Source: a virus. Taken from it: a stretch of 64,000 bases of DNA. Below the pieces are notes generated by a model. It ran no database searches. It was not told the DNA's origin and was given only the letters and a program-made list of their open reading frames with translations. The DNA is taken from positions 1-64,000 of IMG/VR virus record IMGVR_UViG_3300033148_000573, one strand, 5' to 3'. The position numbers were made by a program, and so were the translations under genes. Numbering within the stretch: the first letter of the stretch is position 1; each line of letters starts with the position of its first letter. This document shows positions 23,901-35,700 of this stretch, one piece after another.

Positions 23901-26720
23901 GGCTTTTCTTATTTTATCCATTGTAGCCAATAGTACATCTGGAGATGTTGCCATATCTTTAGTTTGATATTCAGTGTCACTGATATCTGCAGCTTTTTCC
24001 ATCAAAAGCTCTAAGTCTTTTTCAGTATATAAACTATTTTCACCACCAAAATCTCTATTTGATTTTAGCCTCACCATTTCTTTAACATAGTCTTTTAGTG
24101 CTTCACCTACTATTCCTCCTGTGTCAGTGCCAGCACCACTAAGTAAATTAAGTTGTTGTTGTAATGATAAAATTAAATTCTTTTGAGTATTATTTAAACC
24201 TTTTAAATCTTTAAGTATAAAAAGCCCTTCAAACGTTTTCATATACTTATCAAAGTTTAAAACATAAGAAACATATTCAGGAGAATTTATATTCTTAGGA
24301 TTTTCTACATAAGCTCTAAAATCTTTTATTTGAGATAAAGCATCAAGCAAAACTTCAGACAAAGCTTTTGATTGGCCTTTAACACTACCAGCCATAGCTA
24401 AGTTTATATATGCTATTGTTTTAGATATTTGATCAATTTCATTTTCTTTTGTTGATTCCATATATATATTAGACTTCAACAAAGGAATCATATCCCTTTT
24501 CTCAATAAGTGCTTTCTGATATGTATCTAGTAAACCAGCTGCAGCATTATATTCATCATAGTTTTCTGCTGCTTTTTTATCATCTTCAGTTGTTTCCTCT
24601 TTCTGGTCTTTACCATTCCATATTTTATTGTATGAACCTTCTTGATCTTTTTCTAATCTACTTTTTTGATAGGAGTTTCTTACTTCTGGTACAAGAGCAT
24701 CTACTAAATTAAGATTTTGACTTACAGGATGAGGGACCCATCTATCAAATTCAATTGATCCATCAAACACTTGATCAGATCCTGTTCCTTCTATACCAAC
24801 TTTAAAGTGTATTGTAGAGGTGGCCCATTCATCATAAGATACTTCATACCCCATATTTTCAGCCATTCTTCTATATACATTAACTTGTAAGTTATGCTGT
24901 TGCTCTGTTGATAATTCTTTTGCTAATCCTTGTTGATATAACACTGAGTCTTGTTCTAAGGCGTAAAATCTTTCTTTATATTGATTTCCTATACGCTTTC
25001 CTTTTTTATCATTTAAAGCTACCTCTTTACTTAACTCATTTTTTGTAGTCTTAAGATCCATGATGTTAATTCTACCATGTTGATCTATAATAAATACATC
25101 TGCAGTACCGGCCATCTTAGAAGCTTCATCAAACAAAACAACTTGAGATAACACAATTGCACCTTTCATTTTTAAACTATCCATAATACTAGCAAGAGTA
25201 TCAAAAGTATCTTTAGCTTTATCTTTAGATATGTTATTTGTCTCTAGTGCAGCATATGCATCTTCAAAAGAAAGATTAGCAATAACACCATCTAATAGTG
25301 TGTCAACCTCATTACCAATATCCAAGTTAATCTTATGAGCAACTTGTTTATCTGGTGAAAGTTTTCCTTTTATAGCTGTGGTTACTGATGTATATACTTT
25401 ATCAGAATCATTAGAATTTATATATGTATGATCTTCTTTATTAAGTGTTACAATTGAATCTCCAGCAGCTGCATCTTTTACTGACGCTGACAGAGAATCA
25501 ACAAGACCAGAGTTTTCACTCTGTGCTACATTAAATAGCTGCATTATAATAGGCTTCTGCGTATCATTAGCTCTTTCTAGTGCATCTTTGATTTGTATTT
25601 CTTTAGATGGTGATAAACTATATCTTAATTTACCGTCAACTCTTTTTTCTAGTTTAAACTGAATACCTTCCGTATTAAGTAGTTTAGCAATATCACTTAG
25701 ACTTGTACCCGGTTTAATAGCAGATACAGGTAACTCTCTACCAGTAATATATTTATTAAGGTTTTCAATTACTCCTTTAAACCACTCAAGAAGTTCTTTA
25801 ACTTTTGCTAGGAATCCTTTTGTAGGTGTTGTTTCATATTCTTTTTTGAAGTGTCTTGATAATGCTTGTGTTACAATTTCAAGATCTCTTTCTGTATCTG
25901 TAAAATTTCTTGTACTACTATTGTAAGCATCTTCAATTTCTGCTGATAGTTCTGGAAAATTATTTACTGCTTCATCAAGAAGTGAGTTAAATAATTCTTC
26001 ATTCTCCATCTTTACTGCATCTATAAAAGGATGCAACATTTCTTCAATTGCTATTTCATCTGTGACCCTACCTTTTATTAAGTAAGCTACACCATCCATA
26101 TAAAAAGAATTTATCTCATTAAAAGGAACGTTATTGGTTTTAGTTTTTGGTAATGATTCATACATTACTCTTGCTTGTGCAACAGATAACATTTTAACTT
26201 GTATCTGTGGAAACATTCTTTTAAGATGCATAACAACCGCTCTTGATCTATTGGTGTCCCATGATCTTGAACTTTCAAGTATATCTCTAGCAGAGAACAT
26301 ATTATTGTTAGGTTCAATCTTATAGCTTTTTGGCGTTCTTGTTACTGTAAATGAATCTTTTGGTATGTTATTAATTTCTAAGTATCTGTAAAACCTTTTT
26401 AGATTACTTTGTAAAAAAGCTTCATCATATGATAATGTCTGAGGATTTGAATTATTAATTAAAAACTGCCCTGCTAAATTGCTACCTATTCTTTCTCTTC
26501 TTAAATTATTGAGCACGCTTTCTCCAAATGCTTTTCTTTTTAATGAGAATGCAATATCTTGGTCTTTAACCATAGTCTGAGCTTGGACAACACTAGGAAA
26601 CGCATCAGAATCATTAACACGTTGCCAGTCACTAATAACTTTAGATGTTTTGATATCAGTACCATATTCATCCTTTAATGCTTGGTATCCCGGATCATTT
26701 CTATTATAACATTTAGCCAT
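20943..26720 (-). CDS. Giant virion-associated protein with RecB/Cas4-type nuclease domain (1925 residues)
   Basis: Domains in order: an N-terminal region; a zincin-like segment at about 215-290 (EEMLHPFIDAV and LEIVTQALSRHF), where the first metal-binding His of HExxH is replaced by Glu 226 while H230 remains; a PD-(D/E)XK nuclease at about 430-640, with GTADVFIID (D541), INIMDLKTTK (D555, K557) and the HNLQVNVYRRM QxxxY motif; a long helical middle; and a C-terminal part with hydrophobic segments (YVAFNPFGNFNNYLIG; LGIMFSVMFISLLF followed by DDLLSGDDDDSD). It follows the RNA-polymerase giant on the same strand. In crAss-like phages, giant proteins at this place are packed in the virion and ejected into the cell, so this is probably an ejected nuclease or pilot protein. 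Parts may be separate after cleavage. Confidence 0.75.
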   Translation of the reverse strand: MAKCYNRNDPGYQALKDEYGTDIKTSKVISDWQRVNDSDAFPSVVQAQTMVKDQDIAFSLKRKAFGESVLNNLRRERIGSNLAGQFLINNSNPQTLSYDEAFLQSNLKRFYRYLEINNIPKDSFTVTRTPKSYKIEPNNNMFSARDILESSRSWDTNRSRAVVMHLKRMFPQIQVKMLSVAQARVMYESLPKTKTNNVPFNEINSFYMDGVAYLIKGRVTDEIAIEEMLHPFIDAVKMENEELFNSLLDEAVNNFPELSAEIEDAYNSSTRNFTDTERDLEIVTQALSRHFKKEYETTPTKGFLAKVKELLEWFKGVIENLNKYITGRELPVSAIKPGTSLSDIAKLLNTEGIQFKLEKRVDGKLRYSLSPSKEIQIKDALERANDTQKPIIMQLFNVAQSENSGLVDSLSASVKDAAAGDSIVTLNKEDHTYINSNDSDKVYTSVTTAIKGKLSPDKQVAHKINLDIGNEVDTLLDGVIANLSFEDAYAALETNNISKDKAKDTFDTLASIMDSLKMKGAIVLSQVVLFDEASKMAGTADVFIIDQHGRINIMDLKTTKNELSKEVALNDKKGKRIGNQYKERFYALEQDSVLYQQGLAKELSTEQQHNLQVNVYRRMAENMGYEVSYDEWATSTIHFKVGIEGTGSDQVFDGSIEFDRWVPHPVSQNLNLVDALVPEVRNSYQKSRLEKDQEGSYNKIWNGKDQKEETTEDDKKAAENYDEYNAAAGLLDTYQKALIEKRDMIPLLKSNIYMESTKENEIDQISKTIAYINLAMAGSVKGQSKALSEVLLDALSQIKDFRAYVENPKNINSPEYVSYVLNFDKYMKTFEGLFILKDLKGLNNTQKNLILSLQQQLNLLSGAGTDTGGIVGEALKDYVKEMVRLKSNRDFGGENSLYTEKDLELLMEKAADISDTEYQTKDMATSPDVLLATMDKIRKAQNQKLLDLVAQRENLIRTAGQKLAKLSPELKLDELYKFMLEYDADGTFNGRYVTKIGEQYWAIQNELRSQLYDNEGTPYQYRPVYDLETASQEDIEYNKDLAAKKKAYGDFYMAEQKRDDGTLRPSGMYHKYTQEFIDIRNKYEVWRPGAETNQRGSWEKKKNISDADYAAYVAKYYQPVEYTRAVRIKGEATGQIIEDRQDMMVPKAEYRQILETTLDGRNMRNAKYDAIMSGTDAKSVAQREFYQLYIDMYENDLLKKIPIGQSAQMLGRVPLVQNRLMSDVKEKGTLFTKLYASMTESRAWNMFQQTSTQKNVILDNEGYIIDQMPIYYTGRPKLDTDMADLQKEIDLLKSKYKKNEIQDQQYKKQIAVLNGKMVRLRATPSRGQISTDMASSLLKFSAMAQNYETMGAVDDTLKAFVKVIENRTYTPAPGLRLNLVAKVKDKVVDNLGTKANTSTQEKNVVRRAKKFMSMIHYENENITKGAVDKIADGLIQLSSLSYVAFNPFGNFNNYLIGRINNNIESIGGRFYSQKAFKRATWEFNKRAIPGLVNRTAHGGAEDLLDVVTLGVIPGLAKADYDKKLPNSKYEAFVDMFRMMDSMSDIREQSRATEDGKSWFDRATEWGYVMQDAAEYNSQTKVGMAILMDTMIRNSKTGEELSFYDAFEYDTKTHKNKIKDGFDIVIKRNGQEVAYNDDIRYEIRNEIREVNKQIHGNYAKEDRIVLQSHTLGALAIQFKKWLAPAIRARYQREYFDENLGWMEGRYRSALSFLNFARKELAQGNMNFRTMGKEYLNQQVRAYTSEKFGEARDYGGGGNIDQRAKNRLFGFYRSMGDLGIMFSVMFISLLFDDLLSGDDDDSDTEKRFKNLTRYQADRVYKELVLFMPSFAGFEQVEQMFNSPIAASRSVSEMSEAFEMIFVGGFKYTMAKATGNEEAFYANSNYVYQRGKRKGELKVYKNIKDVFPLLYSIQKWDSYLKNSDFYIK

Positions 26721-26735
26721 TTGATTATTGTTTAA

Positions 26736-29700
26736 TTATATAAGACATTTAAGTCTCTCAATTATTTCTTGTTCTCCCTCTTCTGTTTGTGAAAATAAAT
26801 CACCGTATAAAGCTATTGCATCATCAAGTGTTTTTATATTTTCTCCAGAAAGCTTTTCTAAAGCAGCACTATTACCTTCTACATTTGCATCCCACCATTC
26901 TACTAAACTTGAAGCTTCTGAAATTTCTTCTGAAGCAAAAAGATCAAGTTCTAGTTGTTCTTGCTCTTGTTGTTCAAGTTCTGTAGCTTCTGGAATGCTC
27001 ATATCAGTATCTTCTATAATAGCATTTCCTGTCTCATCAAATATAGCACTATCTGTGTTAGCAGACAACTCAGCCATTATTTTTGCCATATCAGATATAT
27101 TTGTTTCTGCTGCATCTATATCTGCTTTAACTGTTACAGAATCTGTAGTTTGATTAACTATTGCTGAGTCAGAGTTTAATACTTCATTAACTTCTAGTAT
27201 AGCTCCAAGATTAGTATCAACAGGATACTCAACCTCACTAGTTTGTTGTGCTGGTTGTTCTAGTTGTGCAGCTCTATCTTGAGGTAAACTATTTTGTGTA
27301 GTTCCTTTGCCTACATTTCTTGCTTGATCATATGTAAGTCTAGGTCCTCCTACAAAACCACCACCAAATTGTTGATTAGAACCCATAGAAGGAACTTCTA
27401 AGTATTCAGTTACCTTTGCATTAGGATTATCTTTAGCAAGCAATCTAAACAAAACATAGAAATCTCTACCTTGTCTTTCAACTTTAACCCTTACAAACTC
27501 TTTTGCATTTACATGTTCAAAACTCTCAGAAGTAATAGTAAACTTATTAGGTCTAGAAACTGGGTCAAAAGTAAAGCCTTCATCAAGACTAGAAGCATCA
27601 TAAGTGACAAGCAATGGTCCTACAACATTAGATTGTAAGTATCCATATTTAAAATCTTTCATCACTTCTTCTTTAGAGATACCAAAGACACTTTCAAATT
27701 CTACTTGTCCTTTAAGTGCAGCTTCTACAGAACCAACATTCTTAAGATATTTATTCATAATAAAAGGACTCATTGCACTCATAAGACTTCCATACTTAAG
27801 CTGCAATCCATCTTTAACCATCATGTAATGCAGAATGTCTTCAGCTATTTCTCTTGTCTCAAGTGAACCATATAGTTTTGCAAAGGATGTTTGTAAATCA
27901 AGTTTATTAGATGCATTAAGTCTTCTCCATGTATCCGCTTTTACTAAATTCATTCCTGTGTTATTACCCTGAGTTCCGGCATATTGAGTACCTACAAAAT
28001 TATCTAAGAAGTAATTAGGCTCTGCACCTTGTTCAGCTCTTAGCAATTGTAAATCTTCAATTTTTTTAATCAATGATAAGTTAGTTGTACCTACAGGACC
28101 AGGATAAAGCAATGTGTTTTCTACAGAAGAATTACCAGAGCTATTATTAAGAAGATGTTGGTATGACTTAATTGTTAAATAAGATAATAGATCTTGTTCA
28201 ATACCATTTTTTGCTACATTATCAAAACCTCTTGAGTCAACATTCATTTGATTATAAGTAGGCTCTAGTATATCATTAAAGTCCTGACTCATAGTTAAAA
28301 TAGTGTTAGGTAAAAGATCATTATGTATTTGACCAAATATTTCTAAATAAGTACTCTGCCAAGTTTTGCTATTCTTACCATAAATAGGTCTGATATTCAT
28401 AGGTGCTTCCTTATCAAACAAACTAGTAATTGTCTCAATAGCATCTTTCATTTCTGGTATTGAACTAGGTAGACCTTGAGTAAGACTTGTTACTTTATTT
28501 ATTTTACCTGTAAAGTTTTTAATGTTATTAAGTCTTTCAAATAAAAATAGTATTTGAAGTCTTTCATTATTAGTTAAATCTTCAGTGCTGTCTACAGCTG
28601 TCTCTAAAAACTCATCTGATAGTTTTACAAATGGTGGTTTATTGCCACCTTCTTTTTCCTTAGCAACTAATGAGGCTAAAGATCCAATACGTTTTGTTAA
28701 AAGAGTATCTAAACCTGCATCAAATTTGTCCTCTTTATTTAAAGCTTGATCATACAAGTCTCTTATTTCAGCAGAATTTACTAATAAAATTGAAGTTCTT
28801 AGTGGGATCCCCAATGAAACCATATTACCAACTAAACCAACAGCATGAATATTAAGTCCAAACTTTGCTATTAAACGTTCTTTAGCATTATCAGTTTCCA
28901 TTGTTACTAGAGTAGAAATAATATCTTGTATTCTTTCACCATTTATTTTGTCTTTAGTAAACCCATCATATGTATTATTATTAAATTTTATAGGTCTAGC
29001 TAATTTAATATTGTACTCACGCAATAAACTTAAAGCTAAATTAGGTTTAACAATAGCACCAATTGCAGCTCCTTTGTTTGCTTCAAAGGCTTTTATCATT
29101 CCATGAAGTGTGTCAATATCTACATCAGAATCCTTTCTGCTTGCAAATAATTCTATACCCTCAACATTAGAAAGCTCATCAAATAAATCCTCTAATATTT
29201 TTAAGTCAGCTGCTTGATAAGCAATAGGTAAATCAGACTTACCTTCACCAGCATCTTGATCAATAGTCTTTAGTGTTTCACCTGTTACACCAGTATTACC
29301 TGCTAATACATATCTATAATCTAAAATGTTATTGTTTAAAACCGCCTCATTAGGTGATCCAAACTTTTTAGAATATTCTTCAAATTGTTTTTTAGTAACA
29401 GGAAGACCCAATATTAACATTGCTCTAAGAGCTTCTTCTGATATACTGTTTACACCTTGTTTATCTGTAACTCTATTTTGTTCAGAATCACTCAAAGAGT
29501 TTTCCCTTCTAATAGCCAAGGTTTCCTCCTTGTATAAAGAAGATGATGTACTATAAATATTATTAGGTTCAGAAGCTTTTTGATTCATGTACTTTATATA
29601 CTCAAAATAAGAATTACCAGAACCGTAAGCTTTAAATTCTTTATTGCTATCTAAATAGTACTCTTTTGCCAATGCATATACTTTATCAATATCAAAATCC

Positions 29701-32700
29701 GCTCCTGATATTTCTACAAGTTCTTTTGGAAATATAGCTGTTGAACCATAATATACAGGCATAAAATCAACAACTCTTATGTTTACAGCTGAATGTTTAT
29801 CTTGTGTTGGTATACGTACTCCAAACAACTTGGCTACTGCATCTGGTATTGAAGCATTTGAATTTTCTTGAATTAACTCCATTACATTTCTATCCATAGG
29901 AGGCATAATAGTTTCACTATATCTTACTCCTGTAGGCTCCCCATTTACAACATCATCATTTTGGTATTCCATAACCCCTGTTCTAAGAACATCAAGAACA
30001 AGAATGCCATCATGTTTACCATCAACAAGATCATTTATATTTTCTAGGCTCTCTCCATTATAAGAACTTTCTCTTACAATCTCAGATCTAATAGGCATAC
30101 CGTTTTTCATTTCATATACACGTCTGTAAACCTTATGACCAAATGAAGATAGTAATGCAACTGAAGTACCAGGTACTTTTTCTCTTAGTGTGCCTTTGCT
30201 AAAATAAGTCAAGAAAAGTTGTTCAAACTTTTTAGCTGTTACCGGACTGTTTAAATTATACTTTTGAACACCATCTTCAACTCCAAAGAACTCAAGTAAG
30301 TTTGATGCAGCTCCTGAAGCCATAAGACCTTTTTGTGCTTCTAATAAAAATGCAGCAAGATTTGGGGTAATGGCTCCTTTTTCTTTTGATAATTCTAACT
30401 CATCAAGTGCCGTGTCAAAACTAAATACTAAATTTCTTTTGTTTTTGTATTTTAAAGTTACTCTTTCTCCTACTGCTTTGTTGTATGCGTCTCTTACTTT
30501 TCCTACAGTATTTAACTCAGGGCTTCCTTCTATAGTAATTTCTACATCATCACTTTGTTCAGAAGTTATAAGCTCCTTGATTTGGTTCATATCAGTTACT
30601 ATAATCTTGTTAGAAGGGTTTACAACTTGAAGACCCAAGTAAGATGTGTCTAAATTAATAGATTGCAAATCTTGTGTTGTATCAAATACATTTGACTCAA
30701 GTAAATTAATCCCCTGTTTTAGCATTTTTATTGCTGAAACTGGAGCCGCCATTGCAAAGTTTTTATTTGCTTCTTCATTAGCTTCCATTTGTTCACGTAA
30801 ATAATGAAGCTGTTGCATGTTAGGTTTAGCCTCCCACGTACCTGTTTTTTGATTATAGTTGGATGTATACTCTTTTGTTAAAACGGTAACTGACATTTTT
30901 AAAGCAGTTTTACCATCCATATATACAAACTTCTTAGAGTTTATAAAGTCCTGTTGCTTTGCTAAATTAATAGAGTTTTCAGCAGAACCCCATGCTCTAT
31001 CAGCATTTATAGACTCACCCTTATCAATGCTATCTAGCATACTTGCCATTGCAGGACTTAATCTACCAAATGCAAAAGTAGAATATCTTATACCTTTTGT
31101 AGTAATATAAACTTGAGCATCTGCTAATTCAATATCATTACCTGTAAAATCAGACTTAGCTGTTGGATCTTGGAAAGGATATAAATCAAAATTAGTACTA
31201 GAATGAGTAATACCTTTATTAAGATCCGTAATTTCACTATAGGCACTATAGTATGCGGCATTCTGTAGTTTTGCTCTTTTAACTTTATCAACCATGTCTT
31301 TTAAAGATACAGCTTGATCACCAAGCAGTAAATCATTCATTGACTTAGAATTGATATAGTTGTTAAAAAATATTTGTTTTAAGTTATATGCTGAATCATT
31401 TGTAAGATTTAACTTAAGTTGTGATAATTCAACAGCACCTCTAGAAACACCAGATGCAATAGTTAATCCGTTTAATACTTGCGTAGAAAGATTATCTTTT
31501 GCTTTTAATGATGTAATCACATCATCAAATTCTTTAAAGCTTTGCTCTAAGCTTTTATTAACTTCTGATCTAATAGATGCATTTGTTACACCTACAGCTA
31601 GTGACACAGCTTGTTTAAAAGAAACCGTCTCTCCTTGTTTAGCTTTATCAATAGCAACTTGTATTAATGCTTTTTTGGTTGATTCAGAAAGCAATAATCC
31701 ATTATTAGTAAATTTGAATGCTCTGCCTTTATCAGACCTATCACTTTTTTCATTATTAAATCCTTGAATATCACCAGGTGCATTTTCAAATGCTAATGTT
31801 TCTTTGCTAATTCTATCAAACTCAGCCTCTATGCTATTTATAAATACATTAATAGCTTCTGGTGTAAGAACAACATTACCGTTAACTTCAGTAACTGCTT
31901 TAATAACAGGCAAACTTGTTAGGTCTCCAGTGTTAGCTGCTTCCATTACTCTTAAAAATACAGGAGCCATTGCAACTTGTTGGCCGCCTTTTCCTTCTAC
32001 AGTTTCAACTCTACCCGTTCTTCTGTTAAAATTAGAAACATAGTTGTTTATAATAGCTATAGCAAACTCTTGTGGCGTAAACTCTCCAAAACTTTGTGTT
32101 GATTTATTTTTTGATATAGATTCATTTAATATATCTTCAACAGCTTGATCATTTTCAGCGTTTGTAATTTGCTCTTTAATTTTACTACCAGCAACTCTTA
32201 TTACTTTTAGTCTATTCTGATCAGATAAGTTTAAAAATGCTTCACTATTAAGCAAATAATTATTTGATAAAAAGTCTTCACTTTTTAATTGTTCAATTTT
32301 AGATCTGTTATTTAATGACCCAATGCTTTTTAAATGATATGTAGGTAATTGATGAGCATATACAATATCACCATTAGGATTTATAAATGTTGATGATCCA
32401 ATTGTTTCATCAAATGCAGCATTAGAAATACTAAGCTTAGTAAGTCTTGATGCCATACCATCCTGTTTAGTGGAATATATATTTGCATTTGTACTAAACC
32501 CAGAATATAATTGATCTAATAAATCATTTGTTATTGGTTCCTCTGTATATCCATCTGACAATGCTTTTAATTCAGGACTGTTTTTTAAGTCAGCTTCTGT
32601 TTTAGATTTAGCAATACTATATGCAATGTAGTTAGGGCTTAATCTAATACCTATTAGATCAAACATGCGTTGAGAAAACTCTCTAGACATTTGATATGCT

Positions 32701-35700
32701 AAAGATGTTGACTCTGGATATGAAGTCATTGCCTCTTTCATATCTTTAGTAAGGCTTAAGAATTGCTTTAATCTCTTAGGGTTAGCTGCAGCAAGTTTTC
32801 TTTTTGTTATGTATGCTTGAGCCCATTCATCTAACTGAGCATTAATATCATCTCTTTCAGATGCAGTATATACTAATAAGTTACCATTACCATCTCTTTC
32901 ATTAAATAGATAATCAACCTTGTAGTTTTCAAATCCTTTTAATATTGATATCAATAATGAACCATCTTTAACATCTTTAAATGGTTGCTCTGATGTTAGA
33001 CCTTCTATTGTTAATCCCGTATCATTAAATAATTTATCTACAACCGCCTTACCTTGTGGATTTAATCTAGAATATGCATACATTCTTTTAAGCATAACTA
33101 CAGGATCACTTTCATTTGAAACTGATTTTAATAAGCTAGTATATGCTTCTTGAAATTTAACAGGAACAATCAATGCTTCACCCTCAGTTAATTCTGTCTT
33201 ACCAAAGAAGTCAGTATCAACCATTGTTGTAGTAGCTATATATGATCTTACTTTATATGATAAAGAGTTAAAACCACCTATCTCTGCTGCATCTTTATTA
33301 AAGTCACTTGTACTTCTTATACCTGAAGTCTCTTCAACATTTTCTATTTTTAATTGATTAGCCTGATCCATATCAGAAATAACATTAATCAAAGCAAACA
33401 CTTCTTTTTTAATGTCTTCAGGATAATTTATAAATGCCATATCAATTTGTTCAAGATATGCTTTCTTTGTTCCAGAAAAACCTTTGTTGGCTTCTCCCTC
33501 TGGATCAAGCATAATCATGAAATCTGTTTCAAGATCATTATATACTTTTGTAGGGTTATATGACTTCTCAGTTAATGATAATTCATTTACTCTATTTATA
33601 AACATACCAGCCATAGATCTAATTAAAGGATCTATTACATCTGAGTCAACATATAGCTCTCCTGCAGGCTCACCATTTTCTACAGCTTTAGATGCTGTGT
33701 CATATCTAACTAATGCATTGGCAATACTAAACGCACCGCTTAAAGAGTCATCAAGTTGTGTAAATTCATTAAGTTGTACAGGGGCATTTTTAAATTTACC
33801 TGAATCTATATTTTCATATAACGTTAGTAACTCTGTAGAAGAGTACTTAGAAAATACAGCTTTAATCCACTCTATTAACTTAGTAAAAAATGATTTTATT
33901 TCTGTATCTATTTTTGAGCTTCTTGGATTCATTTTGAATGCATCAAATTCATCCGCCATATATTCTTCAGCAAACTCATTTTCTAACTCAAGTTGAGACA
34001 TTTCTTTATATTGCTCAGCTGAATTCTTAAACTTTTCTAATTCTATTTTATACTTAGATCCATACTTGGCTTTTAATTCTTTTTTAGCAATGCTTCTATA
34101 TCTATCAATCTGCCCTTGAGTAAGAACTGTTCTAAATATACTATGGAATGCCTCATGGTATTTATAAGGGCTTAATGGGCTTGTATATATAATACCGTTT
34201 ACATCTACTCCATTAGCTACCCTATCTAAATTTAATACAAAAGAACCTACTCTTTCATATCCTTTAGAAATACCATTGTCAGCAAGAACCAAAAGATCTT
34301 CTACACCAATTATATCTGGTAAATTATCATTAGCCCAATCTAAAAACTCATTGTAGTCTTCTATACGCTCTACTTCTGATGTTGCTTGTACTAGCTTATT
34401 AGCTCCTCTTTCTAGTTTTTTTCTTTTAGCTAATAAATCTTGGTACTCCTTGCTTTCTTTAATAGCTTTTATTTTATCCTTCTTGGTAGTTAGGCCTTCT
34501 TCTAGCTTCTGCTTTAAAGCACTAAGCTCATTTTTTACACTATCAAGAGTAGTTTCTTTTTCTGATTTTTCTACAGCTAGTGCACCGGCTCCTCCACCTT
34601 TAATCACCATAAGGTTAACTAACTGTTTAAAGTTTGAGTCTTTCATTAACTCTTTTTCTCTTTCAGTTAATTCAATCCCTCTGAGTATTGCATTAGAAAT
34701 GTGATCAATATTTTCTTGATATTCTCCAAAGTTATTATTAGATACATCATCTACCATTTTATCAAACTCAGCTTCTTCCATATCAGATACGGAATCCTCT
34801 GCTTCTGCAGATGTAGGTCTATCTCTACCTACTGCTGATTCCATTTCTAACTCATTGCTTTTATCTGTATTAGGAATATATGCAATATCACGTGATAATT
34901 GTATAGAATCTGATGAAGCAGAAACTTCTGCTGTTTGATTTTTTACTACTTGTGGTAAAACTTCAGTAGTACTATTTTCATATATTACATCAGGAGATAC
35001 ACCTGTTGCAAAAGATTTTCTAAAGTTTTTATTTTTTAATCCTGCATTTAAATCATCTACTGTTTTATCTTGATTATACTTTGCAAGTAAGTCTTCAAAT
35101 ACATCTTTAGCAAACTCTTTTGCTTCAACTTCTTCTGGTTTTAGACCAACATTTAAACTTGTTTTAGTGCTTGTATTATCTAAAGAAATAAAAATAGATC
35201 CGTCAGGTCCTACATTTAACTCTATTAAGTTACCCGAATAACTACTTAAAAACAATCTTTCATTTAATTCTGCATTATACTTTGCAGCTTCTTCCATACT
35301 TTTTTCTGAATCTTTTATAGCACCTATTCTTTTAGCTGCCTCAACTACATCTACATATAATTCTTGTAATTCAGTATTAGTATATTCAACCGGTTTTAAA
35401 TTTACTTTTGCGTATGTACCATTTGGCAACCTAACCATAGCTAGATATCTGTCAGTACCCTTTCCTGCATCCAGTAAGTTATCCCACTGATTCTGCATTC
35501 TAAGTTGTTGCTCTATTGCTTCTTCTAAAGCCTCTCTTTCTTTACCTTTTAAATTAGTAGTAAAGTCATAAATTCTTTTACCTGTCTCTTTATCATATTT
35601 TAAATCAAATACAAATAAGTTACCTTCTTGATCTGCTGTATTGTACTGCAATGCATCCATTGATATAGGATAAACCGTTTCTCTAGATTTAGCATATGCA

